A stretch of DNA of 64,000 bases, taken from NCBI GenBank assembly GCA_039621445.1, contig CP154956.1:94864406-94928405 (forward strand), given 5' to 3'. Shown here piece by piece: positions 46,181 to 58,000 of this stretch. Below the pieces are notes generated by a model, which worked only from the letters and a program-made list of their open reading frames with translations, searched no databases and was not told the origin of the DNA. The translations under genes and the position numbers were made by a program. Position 1 is the first letter of the stretch. Every line of letters starts with the position of its first letter. Source of the DNA: Euglena gracilis (lineage: Eukaryota; Euglenida; Euglenophyceae; Euglenales).

Positions 46181-46654
46181 ACATATGCAGGGCAGGATAA
46201 GGAAGCAGGGTCATAAAATTGATAATTTTTTACATAATTGATTCAGCAGATTTGGATCTTTGATTGGACACATCACCGCCTTCGTGAATGAGGGAAGGTT
46301 GGTTGACCCCCCAGCCACCACAGCACCGCTTGGTGACAGCCTGGTGGTGATGGCTGTTTTTCCTGGGTTTCAGTTTTTTTTTGCAATCATGGAGCCCAAA
46401 ATTCACCCCATTTTGCCAGATCCCCTGAAAAAATGGCAGCAGGGCTTTGCATTTTCGGAATCGCTGTGAAACGTGCTCTAAATCAGGAGCATTTGTTGGG
46501 TCAAAAAAAAAGTACAAAATCTTTGCCAAAAAAAGTCCGAAAGTTGCTTTTTCATTCTTATTTGTTTGTTATGGAGCAAGGCCATGAACGATGGAAACAG
46601 GTTGCAGACAGCGTTGGAGGAAGGATCTTTGGGCGTGTTGAGAAAATAAAGTAT

Positions 46655-46726
46655 TGGACGAACAGGGGATCGAACCCTGGACTTCCCGCATGCGGAGCGG
46701 GCGCTCTACCACTGAGCTACACGCCC
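46655..46726 (-). tRNA. tRNA-Ala, anticodon CGC (second copy)
   Basis: Identical over all 72 nt to the gene at 41833-41904 but on the opposite strand and in unrelated flanks. TTTT lies about 10 bases downstream. The identity limited to the tRNA itself suggests selection or a recent gene copy rather than a large duplication. Confidence 0.88.
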
Positions 46727-47704
46727 GATACACAGCTGACGGGAAATAAATTATATTGATATTTTTATTAAAATTTCATCCTGTCCTCGGCCGCAATCCA
46801 CCAACGGACCATTGGTATGGAACAGCCCTCTTTGCCAATGCCAACCCCCCATTAAAATGAGCGGTGCCCAAATGTTGCCCAATGTCCTCACAAGATGGGA
46901 AGTGGGGGGAATGAGGCCAAAAGGAAAGGTGCATGGTTTGCAAAAACAAACATTTTGGAAAACGACTCCGGGAACGTCGTCCTTGGTCAGACAATCCAGC
47001 ACAGTGTCGTTAGCAGTCTGACCTCGAGGAGAATCAGAAACGGTGGCAAGGAAGATCTGGCCTTGCACGGTCGCAAGACTCGCAATAATACAAACTGTTC
47101 AGATTGAACCGCGTGCAGCCACCACTCTCCGCAGCACAAACCCAGTGGCCAGAAGCAGGGGCCTCTAACACGGGTGAGGAAGAGACTCATGTGTATGTTT
47201 CTGATCTTTGATGTGATGTTTGATCTGATTTCATTGCCATTTGATGTGAGTTTGATTTGATGATTTCAGGCTCTATTTCGAGCTCCAAAAAATATGCCAG
47301 AAGAAAAACAAATTGGGGGTTTCGGCAGTGGAGAAAGCTCTGCTTGGGGGGCACTTCAACGGCTCCGTTGTTCCCAAAGCCGCATGCTTCGCACGTCAAC
47401 ACAGACCTGTGGCAGATTAGCAACCCAATGTGGGCAGGTTTTTCAAGGTACCTTTTAAAAACACCTGTAAAAACCGTAAAAACCATCAAAAAAATTGGCC
47501 CTGGAATTCTAGGCAAAAAAGAAGTGGCGAAATCTCGGCAAACACCGGCCAAGTCTGGGGGAAAGAATGGTTTCTGGGGTCGCTGGAACATTGTCCTCCT
47601 ATCAATAACTCAAAAAAAAAAGGTTTTGGTTTTCAACCTGGACCGATGTTGGTTCGATGCCCGGATGGGGGTCTACCGCAAAAGTGGAATCCTAACTTTC
47701 TGGT

Positions 47705-47850
47705 TAACATGGCGACTGCACTCAGTGGCAGATCATGCTCTTCCAAACCTGTCAGAACCTGTCCATTTTCTGCCCATTTGCACAGAGGATGCAAAAGAAA
47801 TTCACGTTCTGACAGGTTCGGAAGCTGCCACTGGGCGCAGTCGCCGTGTT
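47705..47850. repeat. Fold-back element with CCTGTCAGAAC arms
   Basis: Arms of about 50 bp: 'GGCGACTGCACTCAGTGGCA' ... 'CTTCCAAACCTGTCAGAAC' mirrored by 'GTTCTGACAGGTTCGGAAG' ... 'CTGCCACTGGGCGCAGTCGC'. No transposase or clear duplication. Confidence 0.65.
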
Positions 47851-47919
47851 TGACATTGAAGAAAGTTTCTCTTTGTAACACAGAAAAAAAGCAAAAAAAT
47901 AAATTCCCATTCAGTTGTA

Positions 47920-48265
47920 TGTTCCCAGTGGGATGACAATTCTACATACAATTCTGGCCTCTGGATAATTTTGGTGTAATTCTGGCTGAATAAATCCATT
48001 TTCGGTGTCGTTTTAAACTGTACGTTATCACTCAAAGTCCCTGTCCGTTTGCTGCCCATTTGCACAGAGGGGAAAATAATTCACGGACTAACTCACGGAC
48101 TAATTCACAGACTCACAGGTGTAACAAAAAATTAACAGACTTCGGGAGGCAACATAGAGCGTAAACGAAACGGAAAATGAATTTATTCAGCCAGGATTTT
48201 ACCTGAATTATCCAGACGCCAGAATTGTGCCTGAGATTGTGATACCATTGGGATTTGCCACAACT
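47920..48265. repeat. Inverted-repeat element with GGCTGAATAAAT arms
   Basis: Arms of about 95 bp: 'CAATTCTGGCCTCTGGATAA' and 'TTCTGGCTGAATAAATCC' on the left mirrored by 'ATTTATTCAGCCAGGATT' and 'TTATCCAGACGCCAGAATTG' on the right. Confidence 0.7.
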
Positions 48266-48770
48266 TTTAATCCTGAATTGGACTAAAGAATCTTCAACCA
48301 GGTGAACGAACAGTCACGTGGGGGGGAGGTAGTTGACAAACTGCACGTCAGCATGGATGTGATGTTGCAACTAAAGGCCAGGTGAAACCACGTTTTAATA
48401 TAGTGATCGTTGTTGTATGGGTTTCGTTTTAGGTTTATTTCGTCATTTTTGATTAGTGGGAATTCGTTGTTTACATTTCCTAATTTCACAGTATTGTAGT
48501 AAGTGTGAGTACAGGACATATCTGTTTTGTATAATCTTTGCCTATTTTGTGCTTTATGACCGACTTCTTGCCCCAAGAAGCGCACTCAAACCCAGGCAGT
48601 AACAGCACAACCAATCGATACCCCCCTCCTCCGAGGAGCCGACCACCGCAACGTCCGCCCCGCATACCCAACCGCCCACCACAGACCCCCCTTCCCATCG
48701 CAGCCCACCAACTACTCCCCCCGTCGAACCCCCCCCCCGCGCCCCAATAACACATCCCTTTGTGTGGACA

Positions 48771-49494
48771 AAGTTTGGCGGACATGGCGCAAATAGCAAA
48801 CAGGTAAACGGTAAAAGCAAATAAGGCGGACATGGCGTTTTTGTTGCAAATGGATTTTTTGGTTTCAACAAGTTTGGCGGACATGGCGAAAACAGCAAAT
48901 GGGTAAACGGTAAAAGCAAAATGAGGCGGACATGGCGTTTTTGTGGCAAATGGATGAATGGTTTTCAACAAGATTGGCAGACATGGCATCATATAGCGAA
49001 CGGGTAAATGCTAAATGCAAAATAAGGAGGCAAATGGATAAATAGTTTTCAACAAGTTTGGCGCAGGGCGGTCCTTAAGGAAATAAAAACAAAATTCTGC
49101 CGTCCCACACTCGGTAAAAAAATACAGGAAAATGGGCAACGAAATTTGGCATTCTTCGGCGACAACAGGTCGATATCAGGGGAAAAAACTGATTATTGGC
49201 ATCCTGTGACCATCGACCAATCCACCCAAATCATCCAAAAAGTGTGTTTTTTTGGACTTTTTAATTTTGGACCCCGTTCAAGTCCCAGTCCTGCCCTTGG
49301 TCGGCCCTTTGGCCGAAAGGGGGGCGGTGCTTAAGAAAATTAAAAAAAACTTTAAAAACTTTCCTGTCCCTTAAAGGCTGCCCTGGTTTGGCGGACATGG
49401 CGTAAATGGCAAACGGTTAAATGGTAAAAATAAAAATTAGGGGGACATGGTGTTTTTGTTGCAAATAGATTTTTGGTTTTCAACAAGATACAGC
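48771..49494. repeat. 100-bp satellite array with MITE insertion
   Basis: Units start 'AAGTTTGGCGGACATGGCG' at about 48771, 48870, 48970 and 49054, then resume at 49386 after a MITE. Each contains 'GGTAAACGGTAAAAGCAAA' and 'GTTTTCAACAAG'. Confidence 0.85.
49064..49385. mobile_element. hAT-like MITE, family D, inserted in a satellite
   Basis: CAGGGCGGTCCTTAAGGAAA at the left and CCTTAAAGGCTGCCCTG at the right, with a perfect 8-bp duplication GTTTGGCG (49056-49063, 49386-49393). The duplicated sequence is part of the satellite unit, so the insertion point is unambiguous. Confidence 0.92.
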
Positions 49495-49904
49495 AAACGG
49501 GTGACCTTTTTTTGCCCCTCCCCCTGCCAGGTTATTCGGCCCCCGCCAGGAGCAAGGACCCCGCCAGGCTATTTTGGGGGGGGGGCTCATACCGACCCAG
49601 GGTCCCCCGGGGAGATGGGGTCAACTGTTTTGAAGCAACGCCATGATCGCAGCTATACCGACCCGGGGAGGTTTCAGCAAACTTTTGGCCGCCATTCTGT
49701 GCAACGGACACACCCTGGATTGATGCAGGTGCATTGCGCGCACTGCCACGTTGCGCTTCCTTTTGCCATCCCGCACGCTTCGCAGCTTGGCGCATCCTGG
49801 ACAGATGGGGTTCAAGTCACGGAGCAGCATTCTCCCACCACAACGTGTTCAAAGTGTGGTTTTGGCCTCATTGAGAGGCCACCCCCCCCCAACCCCCCCC
49901 CCCC

Positions 49905-50175
49905 CGAGCGGTCCTTATTAAGCGGCAAAAAAGCACTACTAGCCATATTCAATACAAAATCCACAGGGAAAATGGCTGGGAAAATGGCTGGATTTGGGCG
50001 AAAACAGGTCGACATATGGGGGAAAAAGTGAGTTCGGTATCCTTGACCATCACCAAATCAACCAAAAACTCGAAAAATCAACCTTTTTTCAAGCTTTAAA
50101 TTTGAGCCCGTTCGATTCCCGGTTCGACCCTCGGCTCTTGGGGGTGGTCCTCAAGGGCTCAAGGGGCGGTCCTCA
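49905..50175. repeat. Family D MITE relic
   Basis: Contains 'CAATACAAAATCCACAGGGA', 'AAACAGGTCGACATATGGG', 'CCGTTCGATTCCCGG' and GGGCGGTCC near the right end. Ends are decayed. Confidence 0.5.
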
Positions 50176-50253
50176 ACGGGGAAAAAGCAAAAAATGCTGA
50201 ACCAAACAGAATATTGTCAAAAAAGTTCGAAGCGGCACTTTTGGAGAACACAC

Positions 50254-50505
50254 GATGCCGGCGAGTGCGTCCGGGTTGCACACCTCGGGGTTGCGGCACG
50301 TACACTGCTGGCAGGTCCAGGACCGGACAGGGCCCGCCGGCGTAGTCGCCTCGGGAGCCGGCAGAATCGCCGGGATCCGGAACGCCGCCATGAACGCCTC
50401 GAGCGATATCGCGTTGGGGTTCGCGGGATCGACCGCGGGGCAAACCTCGGCGTAGTCTCCCGGGGCAAAGCCCAGGTGGAGGGTCTGCAGGACCCGCTGG
50501 AAGGT
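50254..50505 (-). CDS. DUF3638 gene exon: second EF-hand-like loop and RanBP2 zinc finger
   Basis: Acceptor GTCACAG at 50506 and donor ATC|GTGTGT at 50253, 84 codons in phase 0. Reads 'TFQRVLQTLHLGFAPGDYAE', 'VCPAVDPANPNAISLEAFMA' and later 'VRSWTCQQCTCRNPEVCNPD'. 'VDPANPNAISLEAF' resembles an EF-hand loop. 'W.C..CT..N' is the start of a RanBP2-type zinc finger; the second cysteine pair would be completed by the next exon, which was not found. Confidence 0.75.
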
Positions 50506-53500
50506 CTGTGACAATGGGGGAAAGAACGGAACAGAAACACACACGACATGACAGCACACAGATCGTTGATGTGGGGACTTTTCTCCCGGAACACACAGCA
50601 ACGGGGCACAAAAACTGTCCTTGATCTGGACCAGACCGTTCTGGGTGGGGAAGGCATCAGTGCATCTGGGCAATGAAACATGTCAGAGGTTGTTCCAGGT
50701 CACCGTTCTCGTCAACACAATCCTCAAGTTTGAAAAAAAAGCCCTTTCTCACGTTAAAAAAAAAAAGAACCTCCGTTTTCTGGACAACAAAAACTTTCTT
50801 TCACCCACACACCCCATCGGGGCGGTCCTCAAAAAAAACTTTCCATCCCAGACATTCAATGCAAAACCCAAAAGGAAAAAAGAGGTCACGTTTTTTCATA
50901 AAATGGCCAAAAAACGGCCATACGTTTGGAAAAGGTCGGGGGGAAAAGGTGATTTCTGCCACCTTGACAACATCGTCCATCCATTCAAAACGACAAAAAA
51001 TTCGTTTTTTGAATTAACTTTTGACCCAGTTCGATCACCGGATCGGCCGTTGGCTGCCTGTCAAGCCCAAGGGCGTCCCACACCTCGAACGTGACCGCCC
51101 CGCGGCCCTCAACGTCCTCCTTGAGGAACGCCGCCACCGGGTCGGCGCGGCCCACCGCGATGCGCCGCTGCAGCGCCTCCCGCATCAACACCAGCTGGGC
51201 GTGGGCGCGCAGCGTGTGCCACTCCGCCTAAAGCAGGGCTGCACGGGAAAGCCTGGCAGGGGTGGGGGTCCCGGGGGGCCGAACCCACTTTTCCCCGAAA
51301 AGGCAAAAAAATCGCGAAAAGTGCTAAAAATAGCACCTTTTTTCAAGAATTTTCGGCACCTTCGGCACCGAAAAGGATAACCCACCCCCTCCGGGGGGAC
51401 CCCCCCCCTGGGGGGTCGAACCCCTCACCACACACACCACACGTGGGGTTTCGGGGTATCCCCGTACAGCCCTGGCCTGGGGGGTGAAGAGCTTGGCCAG
51501 GGGCGTGTCCAAAACAGGGGGCAGGGCTGCCTTTAATTCCCCCTCACAGCCCGGTCACGGTTCGCCTCTTGACTGTCCGAGGCCAGAAAACCCTTGGTGC
51601 GAAACAAGAAAGCAGCACCCCATTTCAGTGTGCGGTGCGGTGCCCAAATGGTGCGCAGTGCCCGAACAAGTGTCATACCCCCGACCGAGTGTCCGAAAAT
51701 GACGTCCAAAAAAAGTGCGCCCCCCCCCCAAAAGCCATTTTTCATTGAACCACTTTTTGGGTGGTGCCCAAACAAGTGTCACCCCCATCCGGAACTTCGG
51801 TCCAATAATGTGCGCACTCATGCACTTAAGTTAAAATGGGGGGGTTTAATGTGTCGTCACAACAGATGCAGCAAAACTGCCGTCCGAGCTTGATCGTTCG
51901 TTGTGCACAAATATTCATTTTTATGTTCAGACTGCAATGCAAAGAAATAAAAGGTGACAAAAATTGAGAGGGGGAAAATCGAGGGGCATAAATCTGAATT
52001 TTCATGAAAACAAAACAAACAAAACCTTGATTTTTTGGGGCTCTTCTGAAAATCACGTTTCCAAAAACTCAGAAAGTTTGACGTTTTCTCTCACTGCATC
52101 ACACATTCGCTTCATGTTCTGATACATTCCGTCCGCCAGGTGCAAATCACCCCCAGTGGCTGTTCCCTGGCCCTCCCACACGTTGCGCTGCCGCCGACGC
52201 AGCCGCAGGCACTCCTCGAAGAACTTCTTCCGCGTGGCGAGCGGTGCGGTCTGCAGCCCGGCCTCCAGCTGTGCCAGCTCCGCGTCGGAGTAGAACATCT
52301 CGCCGTTGAAGAACCGGAAGCACAGCAGGGCGGTGGGGACGGTGGGGCCGTCGGGGGAGTCGTAGCCGGGACTGGGCACAGGGTGGGACTGACACGTGGG
52401 GGAGGGTATGCCACTTTTTTTGAATTTGTCGGGAAAAAAAACAAAAACCTTGTCAGGCTGTGTGCTGGGGCCAAAATGACCAGGGAAAAAGCAGCTTGGC
52501 TCGGTGGGCTTTCACCGCCCTCCCAGGGTCCGAGTGCAAGGCCGAAAAAGCTCCAGTTGTTCTCTGACTTGTGGCCGGTAGTAGCATTATAGGGGTAAAC
52601 CTACCCTCCATTTATAAACCCCCCCACTCATAACCATACCCCCCCCCCCTCGGGCTGACCAACCAAACCTGACTTCTAAACCCCCACCCCTGGGGAAGAA
52701 AAATGAAAACTACCGGGGACGATTTTTTCGGCCGCACACCACACAAAAACTGATTTTTTGGCGACTTTTTGTGACCGACCGTCATCAGAAATGCCACTTT
52801 TGACCAAATTTGCTGAAAATTGCCAATTTGGGGAGGTTTTCGGGGTCATTTTGCAGGGTCGGATTTTCACCAACAATTCCTTCACTTTTACTCCCCCAGG
52901 GTTATCCCCTTCCCCCGGGGATCCGGGGGGATCCTATAAAAAACCCCCTTCGGCTGACCAACCAAACCAGATCCTATAAACTGCAGGGGGTTTAAAAGTG
53001 GGGGGAGGGGTTTAGATCACTTCCTCCCGAAGGTGGAGCTGCTCGCAAAAACCACACTGTCTGTCCCAGACTGTCCCCCCCTTTTTTGCGGGGTTTGCCG
53101 GGTTCCGTCCAGGGTAGTCCATGCCGGGGTCTCGTGTTTCTCAGATCGGTCTATTGGGTGTAGTTGTTGCCCTTTTCCAGTCAGCCCTTTGGCGGCATCG
53201 GTGTGGCAGGCATCGGTGTGGCGCCAAAAGGCTGCAAGTCAAAATCCCTGGTGGGGTGTGGCAGACTGGCGAACCTCCGCCCAGCAGGAATGTCCCCAAT
53301 CCCAATGCTGCCAGGTGTGCCCGGCGTACCCAGGTGCCACCCTGGGTGCGGTCCAGCACGCTGCCGCTCACCGTGCGGAGCGCCATCCCGACCCCCGCCA
53401 CGGCGGCCTGGTTCGTGTGCAGCATCCACCGCAGGGTCTCCGACTCCGCGAGGCTGAGGGCGACCACGAGCCGCTGGGGGCCTGCGGAGAGGGGCCCGGG

Positions 53501-54968
53501 GACCAGCCCGACCCAAGGCGGGGAATAAACCACCCCCGGGTTTTACATGTGTGTAAAAAAGCCCCCCGGATTTATACTTGGGCAGGATTTCAAGACCTCG
53601 AGGGGGGGGCTTCACATTTGGGAAGGAAAACAAAAATTTTTTGGCTGGAGTCTGTGACCTTCAGCGGTCTCCAACTGCAAGTCAAATACCAGATTCAAAG
53701 CTTTTCAAGATTTGGGTGTGTACCTCCTTCTTCCCCCAAAATATGCAATTTTGTCCAAAACGGAGGATTTCTGGTTTAAATTGTTACATCCACTGGAAAA
53801 CTTTCTGGTCCCAAGCAAAAAAATCCTGTCCCACACGGTCCGCCCTGCACATCTGCGTGGCACGCACCGGTTTGGCTCGGCGCCGCCTCGGGGACCACCC
53901 ACTCCAACACGATGGCGGCGATCTTCAGGCGGCGGTCCCCGAGGCCACGCCAGCGTGTCTTGAAGAAGTTGTCCGACAGCCAGACGTGGGGCGGGAAGGC
54001 CAGCCGGGGCTGCTCGTCCCGCACCTGGCATGATGCGGAGGCAGCGGGGGCGAAATGCGGAGAGAAAGACAGATATAGAACCAAAAAAAAGACCCTCTTG
54101 GCAGAGGGTCATCGGGTTCTGGATTGAACGCTGTTATCCGTGGTGTCATCTGATGCCGTTGGTGTGTTACCCTGTGGGTTGCCAGCAAAAAAATTGATCA
54201 CTTCAATTATGTGTGCCGTTGCAGCAGTGTGAGTAGTTTGTTGTTTGCTCCGTTGGTTGGAGTGTGGGTTTGGGTGTAACTGGACTTTTTCTTTGGAGGT
54301 TAATGAAGGTTAAACTTTTCCCTGTCCCAGCACATTCAATGCAAAATCGACAGGGAAAACTGCTGAAAAGACTGCCACATAGCTACCACGCCAGGCAGGT
54401 CGACATCAAGAAAGGAATGTGATTTCTGGCATCCTTGGACCACGAAAGTGCCAACATTGGTTAACACTTTCGTTGACAAAGCCCGTCCGTCGTTGACAAC
54501 CAAAGTGTCAACGAATGCATTTTTCAACCTTTGAATTTTTTCTTTTGACGCCTTTGGACAAGAACTGGCTGTTGGCCGGCTCTTTAGGACGGCGGTCCTT
54601 GTCTCGTTTGAAAAAAAAAACCGTCTCGTATGGACCTCCCTGGACAGCTGCGACAACAATGAATGCCCGATTGCACCCTCAGGTCAAAGCCAACCACAAA
54701 TTGCCACAAATTCTTCGAAACGATCTTGAATTGTTCATATTAAAACCCTTCACACCTTCAAACACCTCCCAAAATCGTTCTTGGAAATCGTTGGAACAGG
54801 ACGGCCCGGGAAATTGGCAAATAAAACCCTTGTCCACAGGTTGGTCCAGGTGTCAAAGATGCAAATCCCTGCAGGTGTGGCTTTGCGGCGCTGCGTGACC
54901 CTGGTGGGTGGGTGGGTTTTTGAGGGCGGTGAGGCAAGGCCGAAGGATTTCGGCAAATTCCATGCACA

Positions 54969-55000
<32 letters not shown>

Positions 55001-58000
55001 TTCTGCATGTGACTGAAGGTTCATCAGAACCCCATTAACGCCAGTATTCAGCAGCAACTTGTGAATGTGCTCTTTTGGCCAAATCAAAAGTGCATCTACA
55101 AATATCCCTTTTTGACTCTAATTTGTCCTCATTATTACATTTTGAAGGGGCTGCCCAAAGTACCAGGCTGTACTTTATTCCCTTAAACACCAAAAAAAAA
55201 ACACACACATGGTCATACAAGAAGAGATGCATGCAAACGCGCAATGCAGCCCACGCACCTGGAACTCCGCCAGCCGGTAGAACGGGCTGTCACCGAGGAC
55301 CCCGCTGGGGGCAGTCGTGAGGACGGTTGCACTCCAGGGGACATGCTGCTCATCGAGCACACGGCCCGGCTCATCACACCAAACCACCCCAGACAATGCC
55401 AGGTTGAAATCCAGCCGACTACATGCAAAAAGGTGCTGGCGGGTGGGTTTGTGTTTGTTTTGTCAGGATCTATTTGTAACTTGTTTTATTCAGCGGAATT
55501 CAACCTCCTTCAAGCACTTCAAAATTTCTGCTGAAGAATTGCCACCCAGCGCGATGTGAGCTTTGTTTGACAGGTTTCGCGCGACAGGCAGGTCCAATCC
55601 AACCCACTGAACCTTTCTCCACTGTTTTGATGAGCACCTTTTCTCCAAATACTAACAAAACGACACCAGGAAGGGGAAAAAAAAACGGGTAAGCCCGGAG
55701 CAAAAATACAACCGAACATGGGAATTATAACCTTGGCCCAGCACGCCGCGACGCACAGAGAACTTTCGATGCGCAAAATCTGCCAAAACAACAAGCATTT
55801 CGACTTTTTTTTTGGTCAAATTGTTGTCGAAAATGGAAAAAGCCATCGGCACATAGCAAGAAGGAGGAAGGAGGAATATTGGCATTTAATGCAGCCTCAG
55901 GCCTCAGGGTCGATCCGGGGTTTTCCCGAAGTCCCGAAGGCGGGCCCTGCCCATCGCGGGTGGCGACGTTGATGCGCTGCTCCTCCTCCTCCGCCTCCTC
56001 CTCTTGCTCCTCCTCCTGCTCCTGCTCGTGGACCACCTCCTGGTTCAGCCCCAGCCGCTCCGCCTCCCCGCCGTGCGACTCTGCCACGCGCCGCAGCCGC
56101 GCCAGCACCGCCTGCACCCGGCCTGGGGGTGCGTGGAGAGTTGGGAATTAGAATTAGAATTAGGAATTAGAATTACAATTAGGAATTAGAATTAATTAGA
56201 ATTCGGAATTAGAATTAGAATTAGGAATTAGAATTAGAATTAGGAATTAGAATTAATTAGAATTCGGAATTAGAATTAGAATTAGGAATTAGAATTAGAA
56301 TTAGGAATTATAATTAGAATTAGGAATTAGAATTAGAATTGGGAATTAGAATTAGAATTAGGAATTAGGGCGAAATTTTGAATTAGGAATTGGGATGATT
56401 TGTGGAATCAGGAATCGGGATGGATTGTTCAATTGAAAACCTGGATGCATTGTGGAATTAGGAATTGTGACGAAGTGGGAAATTGGGAATTAGGATGGAC
56501 TTGGGAATCAAGTTCATGATGAAGTAAACAAAGGTTTTGGTTGAAACAAAAATGCCTGGCAATTCTGTGGCGGTGAAGGGTCCCGCCATCGGAGTCCCAC
56601 ACACTCTGGCCTCATGCACAAGCAGGTCATTTCTCACTATCGTTCTTTTTCGAAGAAAAAAAAACACCTTTAATCATCTCCTTTGGGTTTCTGAGAGGTG
56701 GCCACAAAAGCATTGGAACTCAATGCAAAACATGTGTTCCAGAAAAGTGCCATTGACACAGGGGGTGTCAACGACACAGTGTGTCTTGGACAAGGGGAGA
56801 GAAAGGTTAAAGAGAAGCCCAGGCAGATGCCGCTGCAGCCACTGCAACATCACAATTATGACCACAAGAAGGATGGGAGTTGTGAGCCAGAAGAGGCTGG
56901 TGGCTCCGAACCCCGGGGACCAGGGAGTTTTTTGAGAAGCTCCCGAAAAGCAATAGAACTTGTTTTGGACAATGTGTTCACTCCACGCCCCCAATTAAAA
57001 GACGGATACACTGATGACGCCCCTGCAGGGTTCGATATAAGGACAGGTGGAGGGGGGTGGTCCGAACCCCCCCCCCTGCGGGCCAGGAGGGGGGGGGGTG
57101 GGGGGGGACACCCCCCCCACCTAAACAGTTGCGCGGTCTGGGTTACCGAATTTCGGCCCGGCGCAAAGAGCCGGGCCGAAAATTTTTGACCCCCCAAAAC
57201 GACCAAAAGTGCCATTTTGGGCACTTTTTGGGCAAAAATGTGCCAAAAATGCAAAAAAATTTTCGGCGCAAAGCGCTGGAGGAAAAAAATGACCCTTTTG
57301 GGGGGGGTCCCGGGAACCCCCTCGAGGGTCGGTCCGGACCCCCTGGCAGGTGGGGGGGGGGGTCCGGACCCCCCCTGCGGGCCAGGAGGGGGGGGGGACA
57401 CCTAAACCATGTACGCCCTCCTTATATCAAACCCTGCGCCCCTGGCGGCGGCGGCGGGGTGGTGCTTTTATTTTGACCCCACCTGTTTGATTTTCTTTGT
57501 TTGCCGTGGAAATCCCATCAAAACTGGTGCAATCCCATGTTCCATGCATCAATTCCAACGCGAGAGCCAAAACCGCTGCCACGGGATCAAGCTTGCGCCG
57601 CACCGCAACCCAACGCAGCACAGCGCAACACGGCAGCGGCCCACCAGCATCCCCCTCGTCCAGCAGCAGCGTGTTCTGGCCCACCACCGCCTGCAGCTTC
57701 TCCGTGTACGGCTCCGGGGTGGGGACGTGGTCCGGGACGGGGAACCCGATCGGCTCCCGGAACGCCTCCCGCCCACTGCCCTGCTCCGCTGGGCGGGCCA
57801 ACCCCCAAGTGTGGGATTGTGTGGGGTGGCCATTTGTAAGCACAACACTTGAATATTTTATAGTAAGTTCATTGTTGATGGTGTGCTGTTTTTGTCACGG
57901 TGTTTTGTGATGTCTGTTCGTGTGCTTTTTGTTTGTCACGTTTCGACATTCATTTTTTCTTGTCCAAAAGGTTTCCGGGTGGTTCTCGAGCCATCAACTT

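Larger units (their letters stand above)
38241..50253. other. Gene-poor convergent interval with tRNA genes and repeats
   Basis: Twelve kilobases between the ends of the membrane-protein gene and the DUF3638 gene. Apart from three tRNA genes (41.8-42.0 and 46.7 kb) I see no convincing exon. It contains a TA-flanked element (39063-39474), hAT-like relics, an AC microsatellite (43.11-43.18 kb), a cluster of fold-back elements (42.5-46.2 kb), two inverted-repeat elements (47.7-48.27 kb) and a 100-bp satellite (48.77-49.5 kb). Long frames here come from G/C runs and CA repeats. Confidence 0.5.
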
